Source: Sideroxydans sp.
GTDB lineage: Bacteria; Pseudomonadota; Gammaproteobacteria; Burkholderiales; Gallionellaceae
NCBI GenBank assembly: GCA_028710605.1
Contig: JAQTTU010000001.1
Coordinates: 186,001 to 250,000 of the forward strand
Length of the DNA: 64,000 nucleotides
Direction of reading: 5' to 3'
Shown: in pieces, positions 17,042 to 25,850 of the stretch
How the letters are laid out: every line of letters begins with the position of its first letter
How positions within the stretch are numbered: the first letter of the stretch is position 1
Made by a program: the position numbers and the translations under genes
Notes under the pieces: model-generated
What the model saw: the letters and a program-made list of their open reading frames with translations, nothing else
Told to the model about the DNA's origin: nothing
The model's database searches: none

Positions 17042-18535
17042 TCAGTGCAACATTTTCAGCATCGCCACCCCCCAACCCACACCAAACCCGTTGACTTCGT
17101 GCGCAACAATACCCAACCCGCCGTCGCAGCGGCTGGCTGAAAGATCGACATGCAGCCACGGCGTGTCGTGTTCGACGAAGCGTTTGAGGAAGCGCGTGGC
17201 GAGGATGTGGTCGGCTTCGCCATCGAGGGTGCATTGTTTGATGTCGGCGACTTTGGAATCGAGCGCGGGTTCGTAGTCTTCGTCCTGCGGAAAAGCGCAT
17301 AGACGTTCGCCGCTTTGTTTGCCGACACTCACCGCGCGTTGCGCCAATTCGTCTGTCGTGCCGAACACGCCGCTGTAACGCGCGCCCAGCGCCATCGCCA
17401 TGCTGCCGGTCAACGTGGCGAAGTCGATCATCAGTTTCGGCTTCGCTCTTGACGCAAGCGTGAGTGTGTCGGCCAGCACCATGCGCCCTTCGGCATCGGT
17501 GTGCATCACTTCGATGGTTGTGCCGTTGAGCGCCTTGACGATGTCGTTTTGTTTGTAGGCTTTGGGGCTGATGTGGTTCTGCGCCAGCGCCAGCCAGCAG
17601 TCGATGTTCACCACTAACTTCTGCTGCGTGGCGGCGAGCAGAATGCCCAGCGTCACCGCCGAGCCGTTCATGTCTTCGTGCATGTTGTGCATGTAGCGCG
17701 ACGGTTTGAGGTTGTGTCCGCCGGTGTCGAAGCAAATGCCTTTGCCCACCAGCGCCACGGTCTGCTTGGCTTTCGGATGGGTGTAAGTCAGATGCACGAT
17801 GGCCGCGTCCTCCGTCTCGCTGCCCTGCGCCACCGCCACAAACGCGCCCGCGCCCATCTTGCGCAGCGCCTTCATGTCGAACTCTTCATGTTTCCAACCG
17901 TTGTCCTGCGCCAGTTTTTTTACGCGCTGGCGGTATATGCCGGGCGTGAGTTCGTTCGGCGGCAGCACGGTCAGTTCGCGGCACAGCAGATTGCCTGCGG
18001 CTTGCGCCTTGAGCGCGTCGAACGTTTCTTGTAGGGGCGAATTTATTCGCCCGTTTGTGCGCCGCTGGGCGAATGAATTCGCCCCTACATCCAACCCGTA
18101 CACCTCGATCTTCTGCAACGCCTTGCGCTCGTCCTTCTTCTTGTGCACCGGCAACAGCGCGCCGTTCACCCACGCGCCATACACCGCCAGTTCGGCGGCG
18201 CGTTGCGCGTGTTCGCCCGACACCGAGATCGCAAGCGTCTTCGGCTGCTCCTCCAACAACAACTGCAAACCCTTGCGCACCTGCACTTGCTGCGCAAACG
18301 TATCCTTGTCTGAATCCACCATCGCCCACGCCACCAGCGCGCCGTCGGCCGCGTTCGCCGCCACGGGCGACTTCGCCAGCTCGTCCGCTTTCATGGCGCG
18401 GCGTTTGAGGACGGCGGTGAGCAATTCGCCGTGCGGCACATCCTTGGGCAGGGTTTTGGATTTGGGCAACAGCACCAGCAGGTGCGTGATGGAAGATGAA
18501 AGTGTTGCGGGAAAAGATAGTTGAGCGAGTTTCAT
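17042..18535 (-). CDS. Leucyl aminopeptidase family (M17) protein
   Basis: Cytosolic dinuclear-metal aminopeptidase of family M17, 497 residues. Metal ligands are K265 (VGKG), D270 (CFDTGG), D288 (HEDMNG), D347 and E349 (HTDAEGR); the catalytic lysine of NLKP and Arg351 are present. The HTDAEGR variant and the divergent CFDTGGHNLKP place it in a side branch rather than with canonical PepA. Residues about 150-168 (VGANSFAQ to RINSPLQ) are encoded by a family D palindrome read in frame, in the region between the N-terminal and catalytic domains. Start ATG 18535. Confidence 0.9.
   Translation of the reverse strand: MKLAQLSFPATLSSSITHLLVLLPKSKTLPKDVPHGELLTAVLKRRAMKADELAKSPVAANAADGALVAWAMVDSDKDTFAQQVQVRKGLQLLLEEQPKTLAISVSGEHAQRAAELAVYGAWVNGALLPVHKKKDERKALQKIEVYGLDVGANSFAQRRTNGRINSPLQETFDALKAQAAGNLLCRELTVLPPNELTPGIYRQRVKKLAQDNGWKHEEFDMKALRKMGAGAFVAVAQGSETEDAAIVHLTYTHPKAKQTVALVGKGICFDTGGHNLKPSRYMHNMHEDMNGSAVTLGILLAATQQKLVVNIDCWLALAQNHISPKAYKQNDIVKALNGTTIEVMHTDAEGRMVLADTLTLASRAKPKLMIDFATLTGSMAMALGARYSGVFGTTDELAQRAVSVGKQSGERLCAFPQDEDYEPALDSKVADIKQCTLDGEADHILATRFLKRFVEHDTPWLHVDLSASRCDGGLGIVAHEVNGFGVGWGVAMLKMLH
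18031..18088. repeat. Family D palindrome inside the M17 peptidase gene
   Basis: Arms GTAGGGGCGAATT and AATTCGCCCCTAC with inner hairpins, 58 bp, lying entirely within coding sequence and translated without a stop. Confidence 0.88.
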
Positions 18536-18620
18536 TGGTCTTGATCTGGAATGAATTGATGGCGCGATTATACGAAGCTTCGCGAAAAAACATCATTCAT
18601 TTGCCACCATCACAACAGAA

Positions 18621-19007
18621 TCACACCACCAAAACCAACTCCGAATATTTTGCCAGAATCGCGTCGGCAGTCAGCAAATGGCATGGCTCTATCATGGCTT
18701 GCGCCATGAGAATTCGGTCAAACGGGTCGCGGTGGTGTAACGGCAAACTTGCTACTTTTGCGCCGTGACCAAAACGCACGGGCAATTCGACAAATCCGCT
18801 GTCCAATGCCGCCTGCGCAATTTCTTCGGGAGAAATATTGAAATTCATCCTTTCAAGCTGCGATTTGATGGCGATCTCCCAAATGCTGGCGGCGGAGAAC
18901 ATCACTTCGTTGAGCGGAGATTCCAGTGCATTGCGCGCGTCCTTGGGCAAACGCTTGGGTTCGCCCAGCGCCCAGATGAGAATGTGGGTGTCCAGCAACA
19001 GTCTCAT
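18621..19007 (-). CDS. vapC: PIN-domain toxin (VapC-type)
   Basis: A 128-residue PIN-domain ribonuclease, the likely toxin of a type II toxin-antitoxin pair. Acidic active-site residues are visible: D6 (LLLDTHIL), E44 (SIWEIAIK), D94/D97 (RDPFDRIL) and the final Asp in LLTADA. The form matches the VapC subgroup usually paired with Phd/YefM-type antitoxins. The ATG overlaps the antitoxin stop (TAATG). Relatives cleave tRNA or rRNA; the target here is unknown. It is downstream of its antitoxin, as usual. Confidence 0.9.
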   Translation of the reverse strand: MRLLLDTHILIWALGEPKRLPKDARNALESPLNEVMFSAASIWEIAIKSQLERMNFNISPEEIAQAALDSGFVELPVRFGHGAKVASLPLHHRDPFDRILMAQAMIEPCHLLTADAILAKYSELVLVV

Positions 19008-19243
19008 TACCGCCCCTCGAACGAGGCCAGCACTTCTTCCGGCAACGGCGCATCAAAATCCGCCGGAACGGTGAGCTTTCCCGCCAGTATGCCTAGCTTG
19101 CGTTTTTTACTGGGCGAGACAAAGGGAATCAGCTTCGCCATCGGTTTGCCCGCCTTGGCGATCACCACCTCATCCCCCGCCACCACCTCGTCCAGCAAAC
19201 GTGAGAGGTGCGTTTTTGCTTCATGGATATTGACGGTGGGCAT
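19007..19243 (-). CDS. Phd/YefM-type antitoxin
   Basis: A 78-residue antitoxin beginning MPTVNIHEAKTHLSRLLDEV, the classic Phd/YefM DNA-binding N-terminus. The segment GDEVVIAKAGKPMAKLIPF follows, then a C-terminal tail that should wrap the PIN toxin. ATG 19243 with GGAG eight bases upstream is clearly the start; the open frame extends far upstream without conservation. It is expected to repress its own operon from the 123-bp gap shared with thyA, which is divergent. Confidence 0.9.
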   Translation of the reverse strand: MPTVNIHEAKTHLSRLLDEVVAGDEVVIAKAGKPMAKLIPFVSPSKKRKLGILAGKLTVPADFDAPLPEEVLASFEGR

Positions 19244-19366
19244 GGCATTCTCCTTGGTTAGTCCAGTTAGTTTAACCAATGCGCAGGCAAGAAACAACGA
19301 GAGTTGGTTTATGCTAGGATTCACGCCCTGCAATTCACTCAACGCCGCAATCACACGACTTTCACC

Positions 19367-20161
19367 ATGCGCCAATACCTAGACCTCATGCAGCACGTGC
19401 TCAACCACGGCACACACAAATCCGACCGCACCGGCACGGGAACCACCAGCGTGTTCGGTTACCAGATGCGCTTCGATCTGGCGCAGGGCTTTCCGCTGGT
19501 CACCACCAAGAAGTGCCACCTGAAATCCATCGTCCACGAATTGCTGTGGTTTTTGCAGGGCAGCACCAACACCAAATATTTGAAGGAAAACGGCGTTTCC
19601 ATCTGGGACGAATGGGCGGACGCGAACGGCGATCTCGGGCCGGTGTACGGCAAGCAGTGGCGTTCGTGGGAAACCGTGGACGGGCGCGTGATAGACCAGA
19701 TATGGGATGCCGTCGAACAGATCAAATACAACCCCGATTCGCGCCGCATCATCGTCTCGGCATGGAACGTGGGCGAGTTGAACCGGATGGCGCTCGCCCC
19801 TTGCCATGCGTTTTTCCAGTTCTATGTGGCGGACGGCAAGCTGTCGTGCCAGCTATACCAGCGCAGCGCCGACATCTTCCTCGGCGTGCCGTTCAACATC
19901 GCCAGCTATGCGCTGCTCACGCTGATGATGGCGCAAGTGTGCGGCTTGCAGCCCGGCGATTTCGTGCACACTTTGGGCGACGCGCATCTGTATTCCAACC
20001 ATATCGAGCAGACGCGCGAACAGTTGTCGCGTCAACCGCGACCATTGCCAAATATGAAGATTGATCCCAATGTAAAAGACATCTTTGGATTCACTTATGA
20101 AAGTTTCACATTGGAAGGCTACGATCCTCACCCCGCCATCAAAGCGCCGGTGGCGGTTTAG
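19367..20161 (+). CDS. thyA: Thymidylate synthase
   Basis: Cytosolic enzyme that methylates dUMP to dTMP with 5,10-methylene-tetrahydrofolate. It has exactly 264 residues, the length of E. coli ThyA, with catalytic C146 in [11 protein letters not shown], the phosphate-binding [12 protein letters not shown] and [19 protein letters not shown]. The start ATG 19367 (MRQYLDLM) is set by the conserved N-terminus although the Shine-Dalgarno is poor. folA follows two genes later, giving the usual thyA/folA partnership (ThyA makes the dihydrofolate that FolA recycles), but here they are separated by a pyruvate-kinase-like gene and repeats. Confidence 0.98.
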   Translation: MRQYLDLMQHVLNHGTHKSDRTGTGTTSVFGYQMRFDLAQGFPLVTTKKCHLKSIVHELLWFLQGSTNTKYLKENGVSIWDEWADANGDLGPVYGKQWRSWETVDGRVIDQIWDAVEQIKYNPDSRRIIVSAWNVGELNRMALAPCHAFFQFYVADGKLSCQLYQRSADIFLGVPFNIASYALLTLMMAQVCGLQPGDFVHTLGDAHLYSNHIEQTREQLSRQPRPLPNMKIDPNVKDIFGFTYESFTLEGYDPHPAIKAPVAV

Positions 20162-20180
20162 GTTGAGCAAATGAAGAAAA

Positions 20181-20261
20181 ACCCAACCCCTCCCAACCTC
20201 CCCTTATCAGGGGAGGAGCCGAGCGGCTTCCTCCCTGACAAGGGAGGGCTGGGGTGGGTTG
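20181..20261. repeat. Family E palindromic repeat
   Basis: Arms AACCCAACCCCTCCC... and ...GGGCTGGGGTGGGTT around an inner CTCCCC/GGGGAG hairpin. It occupies the gap between thyA and the next gene. Confidence 0.85.
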
Positions 20262-20304
20262 GTTTTGATTTGTTTTAAAACCACATCTGGCAACCAACAA
20301 ACCG

Positions 20305-22203
20305 ATGAATACTCCCAAGCCCGCCGACAACGTCATTGACGAAGCGCAACTAACCAAACTCCTGCTCGACTTGAAACATTTCCGCGCGGAAGCGGAGAAA
20401 ATTCAGCAGAGTCTGCTGAAGAGTTGGCAGCCGCATATCCACAACACGGAGTTCGTCGATTCCGCCAGCAATATGGCGGCTTACATCGGTTTGCGCCGCC
20501 ACGATTTGCGCGAGGTTCAGAACGTGCTGGCTTCTATCGGTCTGTCTTCGCTGGGGCGCACCGAGGGGCATGTGCTGGCGAATCTGGATGCGGTGATCCA
20601 TGCGCTGGAAGCGCTGACCGGCGCGCCGACGCAGCTGAAAAAATTGCTGGCTGCCGCGCAGACTTTCAACGAGATCGGCTCGCGACTGACACACCGCACC
20701 AACCGCCTGTTCGGCCCGGCGCACAAGCATCGCGCGGTGCGCATCATGGTGACGTTTCCGAGCGAGGCGGCGGCAGACTTTCCCTTCGTCAAGGAACTGG
20801 TGCAGCGCGGCATGGATTGCGCGCGCATCAACTGCGCGCACGATTCACCCGAGGTGTGGCAGAAGATGGTGGAGAACGTGCGCCGCGCGGAGCAGGAACT
20901 GCAACGCAATTGCAAAGTAATGATGGATCTGGCGGGACCGAAACTGCGCACGGGTTCGTTGGCCACCGAACAAACCGTGATCCACCTCAAACCGCTGCGC
21001 AACAATCGCGGTGTCATCACCGCGCCCGCCACGGTGATCCTCGACGGCAGCGGCAACCCCGGTTGCAACGCGGGCAAGGACGGCCTCGGACGCAGGTTGC
21101 CCGCGCGCCTCGGCGTGGATGCCGACTGGCAGCGCCGCCTGAAAAAAAACGACCACATCAGCTTCATCGACCTGCGCGGCAAGGATGGCACGCTGGTGGT
21201 GGAAGAGCGTTTGTCCGACAGCGAAGTGCGCGCTTCGTGCCAGGCCACCGCGTATCTGGAAGAAAATATTGCGCTGAAACATATCGCGCACATCAAACAC
21301 AATCACCCGGTGTTCGAGGCGTTTGTCGGGCCGATTGCGCCCACGCCGCTGACCATTTTGCTGCGCGACGGCGACATGCTGATGCTCACGCGCGAAGCCA
21401 TCCCCGGCGAACCCGCCGAGATCGACGAAGCGGACAACAGCATCATCCCCGCGCACATCAGTTGCGCGCAACCCGCCGTGCTGGAGCACCTCAAAGTCGG
21501 CCAGCGCGTGCTGATCGACGACGGCCACATCACCACCGTGTTGGAAACGCTGAACGAAGAAGGCGCGCTGCTGCGCGTCACCCGCGCCAATGCGGCGGGT
21601 TCCAAGCTGATGGCGGAGAAAGGCCTCAACTTTCCCGACAGCGATCTGGCGCTGCCCGCGCTCACCGAAAAGGATTTGCTCGATCTGGATTTCGTCGCGG
21701 CGTATGCCGACATCGTCGGCTATTCCTTCGTGCAATCCGCCGCCGACATGCAGGCGCTGATCGAGGCGATGGCCGCGCGCGCTGCCGACAAGCTGGGCAT
21801 CGTCGCCAAGATAGAAACCAAAAACGGCTTGCGCAATCTGCCCGAGATCATCGTGCGCGGCGCGGGCCGGCATCCGTTCGGTGTGATGATCGCGCGCGGC
21901 GATCTGGCGGTGGAGATCGGCTACGAACTGCTGGCGGAAACGCAGGAAGAAATTCTATGGCTGTGCGAATCGGCGCATGTGCCGGTGATCTGGGCGACGC
22001 AAGTGCTGGAAGGCTTGGTCAAGGCAAACCTGCCCTCGCGCGCCGAAGTCACCGACGCGGCCATGGCCGAACGCGCCGAATGCATCATGCTCAACAAAGG
22101 CCCGTTCGTGCTGGATGCCATCGACGTGCTCGACCACGTCGTGGCCAGAATGGAATCGCACCAGCAAAAGAAAAGCTCGCGCATGAGAACGCTGCACTGG
22201 TGA
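20305..22203 (+). CDS. Pyruvate-kinase-like protein, long divergent form
   Basis: 632 residues. Residues about 1-135 are a helical extension found in a separate branch of the family. The remainder is a pyruvate-kinase barrel with ARINCAHDSPEVW (in place of ARLNFSHG), MMDLAGPKLRTG (in place of the DTKGPEIRTG strand), catalytic-Lys strand IVAKIETKNGLRNL, GVMIARGDLAVEIG and PSRAEVTDAAMAERAECIML. The regulatory C-terminal domain is absent. The substrate-site changes mean pyruvate kinase activity is uncertain. ATG 20305 is the only sensible start. It lies between thyA and folA. Confidence 0.8.
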   Translation: MNTPKPADNVIDEAQLTKLLLDLKHFRAEAEKIQQSLLKSWQPHIHNTEFVDSASNMAAYIGLRRHDLREVQNVLASIGLSSLGRTEGHVLANLDAVIHALEALTGAPTQLKKLLAAAQTFNEIGSRLTHRTNRLFGPAHKHRAVRIMVTFPSEAAADFPFVKELVQRGMDCARINCAHDSPEVWQKMVENVRRAEQELQRNCKVMMDLAGPKLRTGSLATEQTVIHLKPLRNNRGVITAPATVILDGSGNPGCNAGKDGLGRRLPARLGVDADWQRRLKKNDHISFIDLRGKDGTLVVEERLSDSEVRASCQATAYLEENIALKHIAHIKHNHPVFEAFVGPIAPTPLTILLRDGDMLMLTREAIPGEPAEIDEADNSIIPAHISCAQPAVLEHLKVGQRVLIDDGHITTVLETLNEEGALLRVTRANAAGSKLMAEKGLNFPDSDLALPALTEKDLLDLDFVAAYADIVGYSFVQSAADMQALIEAMAARAADKLGIVAKIETKNGLRNLPEIIVRGAGRHPFGVMIARGDLAVEIGYELLAETQEEILWLCESAHVPVIWATQVLEGLVKANLPSRAEVTDAAMAERAECIMLNKGPFVLDAIDVLDHVVARMESHQQKKSSRMRTLHW

Positions 22204-22220
22204 AATAACCGCCATGCTTG

Positions 22221-22335
22221 CTCCCTTCTCCCGCAGGCGGGAGAAGGGCTGGGGATGAGGGTCAGTGCGATGCAACCAGCTTGGCGAATACTCAACGACC
22301 CTCACCCTAACCCTCTCCCGCCTGCGGGAGAGGGG
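22221..22335. repeat. Family E palindromic repeat, two arms
   Basis: CTCCCTTCTCCCGCAGGCGG hairpin at the left and CCTCTCCCGCCTGCGGGAG at the right, with outer GATGAGGGTC / GACCCTCACC arms in opposite orientation. It fills the gap before folA. Confidence 0.85.
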
Positions 22336-22351
22336 ATTTTAAGGACAAATT

Positions 22352-22858
22352 GTGACTGACCAACCCAAACTCTCCCTCATCGTCGCCATGGCGAAAAACC
22401 GCACCATAGGCGTGAACAACACCCTGCCTTGGCGCTGCCCGGAAGACTTGAAGCATTTCAAAGCGCTGACCATGGGGCACCACATGATTATGGGGCGCAA
22501 GACCTTCGATTCCATCGGCAAGCCGCTGCCGGGGCGCACCACGGTGATCGTCACGCGCAACACGGAATTGAAAATCGAAGGCTGCCTCATCGCGCACTCG
22601 TTGCCAGAGGCGATCCAATTGTGCGCGGGCGATGACGAGATTTTTGTGGTGGGCGGCGCGGAGCTTTACGCGCAAGCGCTGCCGCTGGTGAACACACTGT
22701 ACATCACCGAGATTCAGCAGGATGTCGAAGGCGACGCGCATTTTCCGGCATTCGATAAAAACACGTGGCGGGAAAGCTCACGCGAAGTGCGTGCGCAGGA
22801 AACGCCGCAGGCGTTGGTGTATCACTTCGTAAGTTACCGCAAGATAGGTTCGAACTAA
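22352..22858 (+). CDS. folA: Dihydrofolate reductase
   Basis: Cytosolic NADPH-dependent enzyme that reduces dihydrofolate to tetrahydrofolate; target of trimethoprim. 168 residues with LIVAMAKNRTIGVNNTLPW, the catalytic Asp in PEDLKHFK, cofactor motif MGRKTFDSIGKPLPGR and IFVVGGAELY. The start is GTG at 22352 with AAGGA at 22341-22345. It follows thyA and the pyruvate-kinase-like gene on the same strand and is followed by a family J repeat. Confidence 0.97.
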   Translation: MTDQPKLSLIVAMAKNRTIGVNNTLPWRCPEDLKHFKALTMGHHMIMGRKTFDSIGKPLPGRTTVIVTRNTELKIEGCLIAHSLPEAIQLCAGDDEIFVVGGAELYAQALPLVNTLYITEIQQDVEGDAHFPAFDKNTWRESSREVRAQETPQALVYHFVSYRKIGSN

Positions 22859-22871
22859 GAAACTAAACCCT

Positions 22872-22961
22872 CACCACAGAGACACAGAGGCACAGAGGAA
22901 AAACCCGGAGAAAGGCCAACAGGGTATTGCTCTGATTTTGTGACTCTGTGTCTCTGTGGTG
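22872..22961. repeat. Family J inverted repeat
   Basis: CACCACAGAGACACAGAGGC and its complement (TCTGTGTCTCTGTGGTG) flank about 45 bp, between the convergent folA and HEXXH-protein genes. Confidence 0.85.
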
Positions 22962-22988
22962 AATGGTTTTACCCCTCCAAGGACATCG

Positions 22989-23582
22989 TCAATACGTCCA
23001 TATCCAGACCATGTTCACGCCCTTGCTCATCACCGCGATTTGCGGCACAAACTGCGGCACGTCGTTGCCGAACAAGCGCCACGCATCGAGCATTCCGGGA
23101 ACGGCCAGCAGCAAGGCAAGCCGGTCGTTGGACAGCCCCGTCGCTTGCGACATCCCCACTGTGTCGCCGCGCGGATGATTTTTCAGGAAGGTGAGGTAAG
23201 CCAGCGTTGTGCCGAGTTGCGCGCACACCATGCCCGCGCCGAAGTTGCTCGGCTTGCGCTTGGATGCGCCGCGATCCTGCAGCGCCACTTCGTCCAGCAT
23301 CCATTGCGTTTGAAAACCCGCCGAAGCGATTTGCAATTGGTCGCCATGTTTGAATTGAGCGTGGGGATAAGTGATGGATAAACCGTCGTGCCCGACTTCA
23401 TAACCTTTCGCTTTCGCCACCACAAAATGCCCCGCTTCGTGCGCGGCAAGACTGGCGGCAAAGCCCAGCGCGAAGTCGCCGAAGCCGGAACGCGCATCGG
23501 CTAGCATCCAGGCTTGCGCGCGCACAGTCATTGGCGCGAACAGCGCCACCCACAAAACAGCAATTCCCAATCGTCTCAACAA
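22989..23582 (-). CDS. Exported or membrane protein with HEXXH motif
   Basis: A 197-residue protein that I do not assign to a named family. Residues 1-22 (MLRRLGIAVLWVALFAPMTVRA) are a signal peptide or first membrane segment. LAAHEAGHFVVAK at about 46-58 contains HEAGH, the zinc-binding pattern of metallopeptidases (as in M50 site-2 proteases). Two or three more hydrophobic stretches follow, one with a Gly-rich NDRLALLLAVPGMLDAW. I chose TTG 23582 as start because GAGGTGAG lies seven bases upstream and the next Met would cut the signal peptide. Protease activity is inference. Confidence 0.7.
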   Translation of the reverse strand: MLRRLGIAVLWVALFAPMTVRAQAWMLADARSGFGDFALGFAASLAAHEAGHFVVAKAKGYEVGHDGLSITYPHAQFKHGDQLQIASAGFQTQWMLDEVALQDRGASKRKPSNFGAGMVCAQLGTTLAYLTFLKNHPRGDTVGMSQATGLSNDRLALLLAVPGMLDAWRLFGNDVPQFVPQIAVMSKGVNMVWIWTY

Positions 23583-23614
23583 AGCTCACCTCAAAATTTG
23601 CAAATTTGTTTGCT

Positions 23615-23675
23615 GTAGGAGCCAGCTTGCTGGCGAATTTTTCCCCATAATATTCGCCAGCAAGCTGGCTCCTAC
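23615..23675. repeat. Family A palindromic repeat
   Basis: GTAGGAGCCAGCTTGCTGGC and its exact complement, separated by about 20 AT-rich bases, between divergent genes. Confidence 0.88.
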
Positions 23676-23712
23676 AAAAATTTCAATTTCACCCTCCGGT
23701 ATAATCCGCATC

Positions 23713-25761
23713 ATGCCAGAACACACCCAATCTCTCGAACTGCTCGCCCCCGCCAAAACCGCCGCCATCGCCCGCGAAGCCATTCTGCACGGCGCGGACG
23801 CGGTGTATATCGGCGGCCCAAGTTTCGGCGCGCGCGACAAGGCGGGCAACGCCCTGTCCGACATCGCCGAGCTGGTGAATTTCGCCCACCGCTTCCACGC
23901 GAAGATTTACGTCACGCTCAACACCATGCTGCACGAAGCCGAGTTGGAAGCCGCGCGCAAGCTGGCGTGGGATTATTATGAAGCGGGCGTGGATGCGCTG
24001 ATCGTGCAGGACATGGGCTTACTCGAACTCGATCTGCCGCCCATAGATTTGCATGCCTCGACGCAATGCGACATCCGCACGCCGGAGAAAGCGCGCTTTT
24101 TGGCCGATGTCGGCTTTTCGCAACTGGTGCTGGCGCGCGAACTGACTGTCGCCGAGATCGCCAGAGTGCGCGCCGCCGTGCCCGCCGATACCGTCATCGA
24201 ACACTTCATCCATGGCGCGCTGTGCGTGGCGTATTCCGGCCAGTGCTACATCAGCCATGCGCACACCGGACGCAGCGCCAATCGCGGCGATTGTTCGCAA
24301 GCCTGCCGCCTGCCCTACACCCTGCAAGACGCGCAAGGGCGCGTGGTCGCTTACGAAAAGCATTTGCTGTCGCTGAAGGACAACAACCAGAGCGCCAACC
24401 TGCGCGCGCTGATAGCCGCAGGCGTGCGCAGCTTCAAGATCGAAGGGCGCTACAAGGATGCGCCTTACGTGAAGAACATCACCGGCCACTATCGTGTGTT
24501 GCTCGATGAGATTTTGCACGAGCGCCCCGAGTTGCACGCCGCCTCCAGCGGAAAAACCAAACTGCTGTTCATGCCCGACCCCGACAAAACTTTCCATCGA
24601 GGCGCGACAGATTATTTTTCGCAAGGCCGCAAGATGGACATCGGCGCATTCGATACGCCCACTTTTGTCGGGCTGGAATTGGGCACGGTAACGCAGCTCG
24701 GCGACAAGTGGTTCGAAATGGAATCGAATGAAGAGTTGGCGAACAGCGACGGCCTGAATTATTTGTACAAACGCGAAGTGATCGGCCTGCAAGCCAACGT
24801 GGTCGAGCGCCGTGGGAAAGTGTGGCGCGTGTTTCCCAATGAAGCTATGCACACGCTGCAAGGATTGCGCGTAGGTCTCGCCATCAGCCGCAACCGCGAC
24901 CACGCGTGGGAACAGGCGCTTGCCAAAAAATCTGCGGAGCGGCGCATCGCGGTGAGCGCCACGTTTGCCGAGGCTCCCAGCGGATTCTCTCTCACGCTGC
25001 AAGATGAAGATGGCATCGCGGCTACGGCCAGCGCCGATTTTGAGAAACAGCCTGCAAAGAATCCGACAGAAGCGGAAGGCAATGTGCGCGAGCAACTGGC
25101 GCGTTTCGGCAGCACGGATTTCGAGTTGCGCCCCGTCAACTCATCCCCCATCCCCCCTCCAACTCCCCCCTTGAAGGGGGGAGAGCGCAATGCTCGATCA
25201 ACTTCACTCCCTCCCCTTCAAGGGGAGGGTTGGGGTGGGGATGGGGTAAAAGCCATCACCATCAACTGGTCGCAACCCCGCTTCGTACCCGGTTCGTTGC
25301 TCAACAAACTGCGCCGCGAAGCCGCAGAAAAACTCGCCGCCGCGCGCCTCGCAGCGCACGCCCGCCTGCCGCGCAAACCCGCCGCCGAACCGCCCGCGAA
25401 GCATCCCGAAGAATCCCTGTCCTACCTCGCCAACGTCAACAACTCCGCTGCGCAAAATTTCTACGTCAAACACGGCGTAAAACTGATTGAGGCGGCCTAC
25501 GAGCAACACCGGGAAGCGGGCGAAGTCTCGCTGATGATTACCCGCCACTGCATCCGCTATTCGTTGAGCCTGTGCCCCAAACAAGCCAAAGGCGTGATCG
25601 GCGTGCAAGGCCAGGTGCGCGCCGAGCCGATGACTTTAGTCAACGGCAGCGAAAAGCTGCGACTGGAATTCGACTGCAAGAAATGCGAGATGCACGTGAT
25701 GGGCAAGATGAAGAAACATGTGCTGAAATCATCGGAGAAGCCCGTTACCTTTCATCGCTAG
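23713..25761 (+). CDS. rlhA: 23S rRNA 5-hydroxycytidine C2501 synthase (U32 family)
   Basis: A 682-residue U32 'peptidase'-family protein of the RlhA (YdcP) type, which with prephenate-dependent chemistry hydroxylates C2501 of 23S rRNA. The U32 core has LELLAPAKT, HGADAVYIGGPSFGAR, the signature EHFIHGALCVAYSGQCYIS and the Fe-S cysteines in GDCSQACRLPY. The C-terminal part has the further Cys pair KKCEMHVMG, and CIRYSLSLCPKQ. This long form with a C-terminal DUF3656-like region separates RlhA from the shorter UbiU/UbiV/TrhP. Residues about 477-511 are encoded by a family E palindrome. ATG 23713; the promoter must overlap the family A repeat. Confidence 0.9.
   Translation: MPEHTQSLELLAPAKTAAIAREAILHGADAVYIGGPSFGARDKAGNALSDIAELVNFAHRFHAKIYVTLNTMLHEAELEAARKLAWDYYEAGVDALIVQDMGLLELDLPPIDLHASTQCDIRTPEKARFLADVGFSQLVLARELTVAEIARVRAAVPADTVIEHFIHGALCVAYSGQCYISHAHTGRSANRGDCSQACRLPYTLQDAQGRVVAYEKHLLSLKDNNQSANLRALIAAGVRSFKIEGRYKDAPYVKNITGHYRVLLDEILHERPELHAASSGKTKLLFMPDPDKTFHRGATDYFSQGRKMDIGAFDTPTFVGLELGTVTQLGDKWFEMESNEELANSDGLNYLYKREVIGLQANVVERRGKVWRVFPNEAMHTLQGLRVGLAISRNRDHAWEQALAKKSAERRIAVSATFAEAPSGFSLTLQDEDGIAATASADFEKQPAKNPTEAEGNVREQLARFGSTDFELRPVNSSPIPPPTPPLKGGERNARSTSLPPLQGEGWGGDGVKAITINWSQPRFVPGSLLNKLRREAAEKLAAARLAAHARLPRKPAAEPPAKHPEESLSYLANVNNSAAQNFYVKHGVKLIEAAYEQHREAGEVSLMITRHCIRYSLSLCPKQAKGVIGVQGQVRAEPMTLVNGSEKLRLEFDCKKCEMHVMGKMKKHVLKSSEKPVTFHR
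25144..25247. repeat. Family E palindrome inside rlhA
   Basis: Arms CATCCCCCCTCCAACTCCCC and GGGAGGGTTGGGGTGGGGATG with inner CCCCTTGAAGGGG and CCCCTTCAAGGGG. It is read in frame as a Pro/Gly-rich stretch of about 35 residues. Confidence 0.88.
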
Positions 25762-25850
25762 ATTAAAGCGGCTTCTCCCGATACAATGAAAAAACCTTTG
25801 TCGCACCATGCCTATGACAAAGACAACTCACTTAATTAAGGGAATGAATC

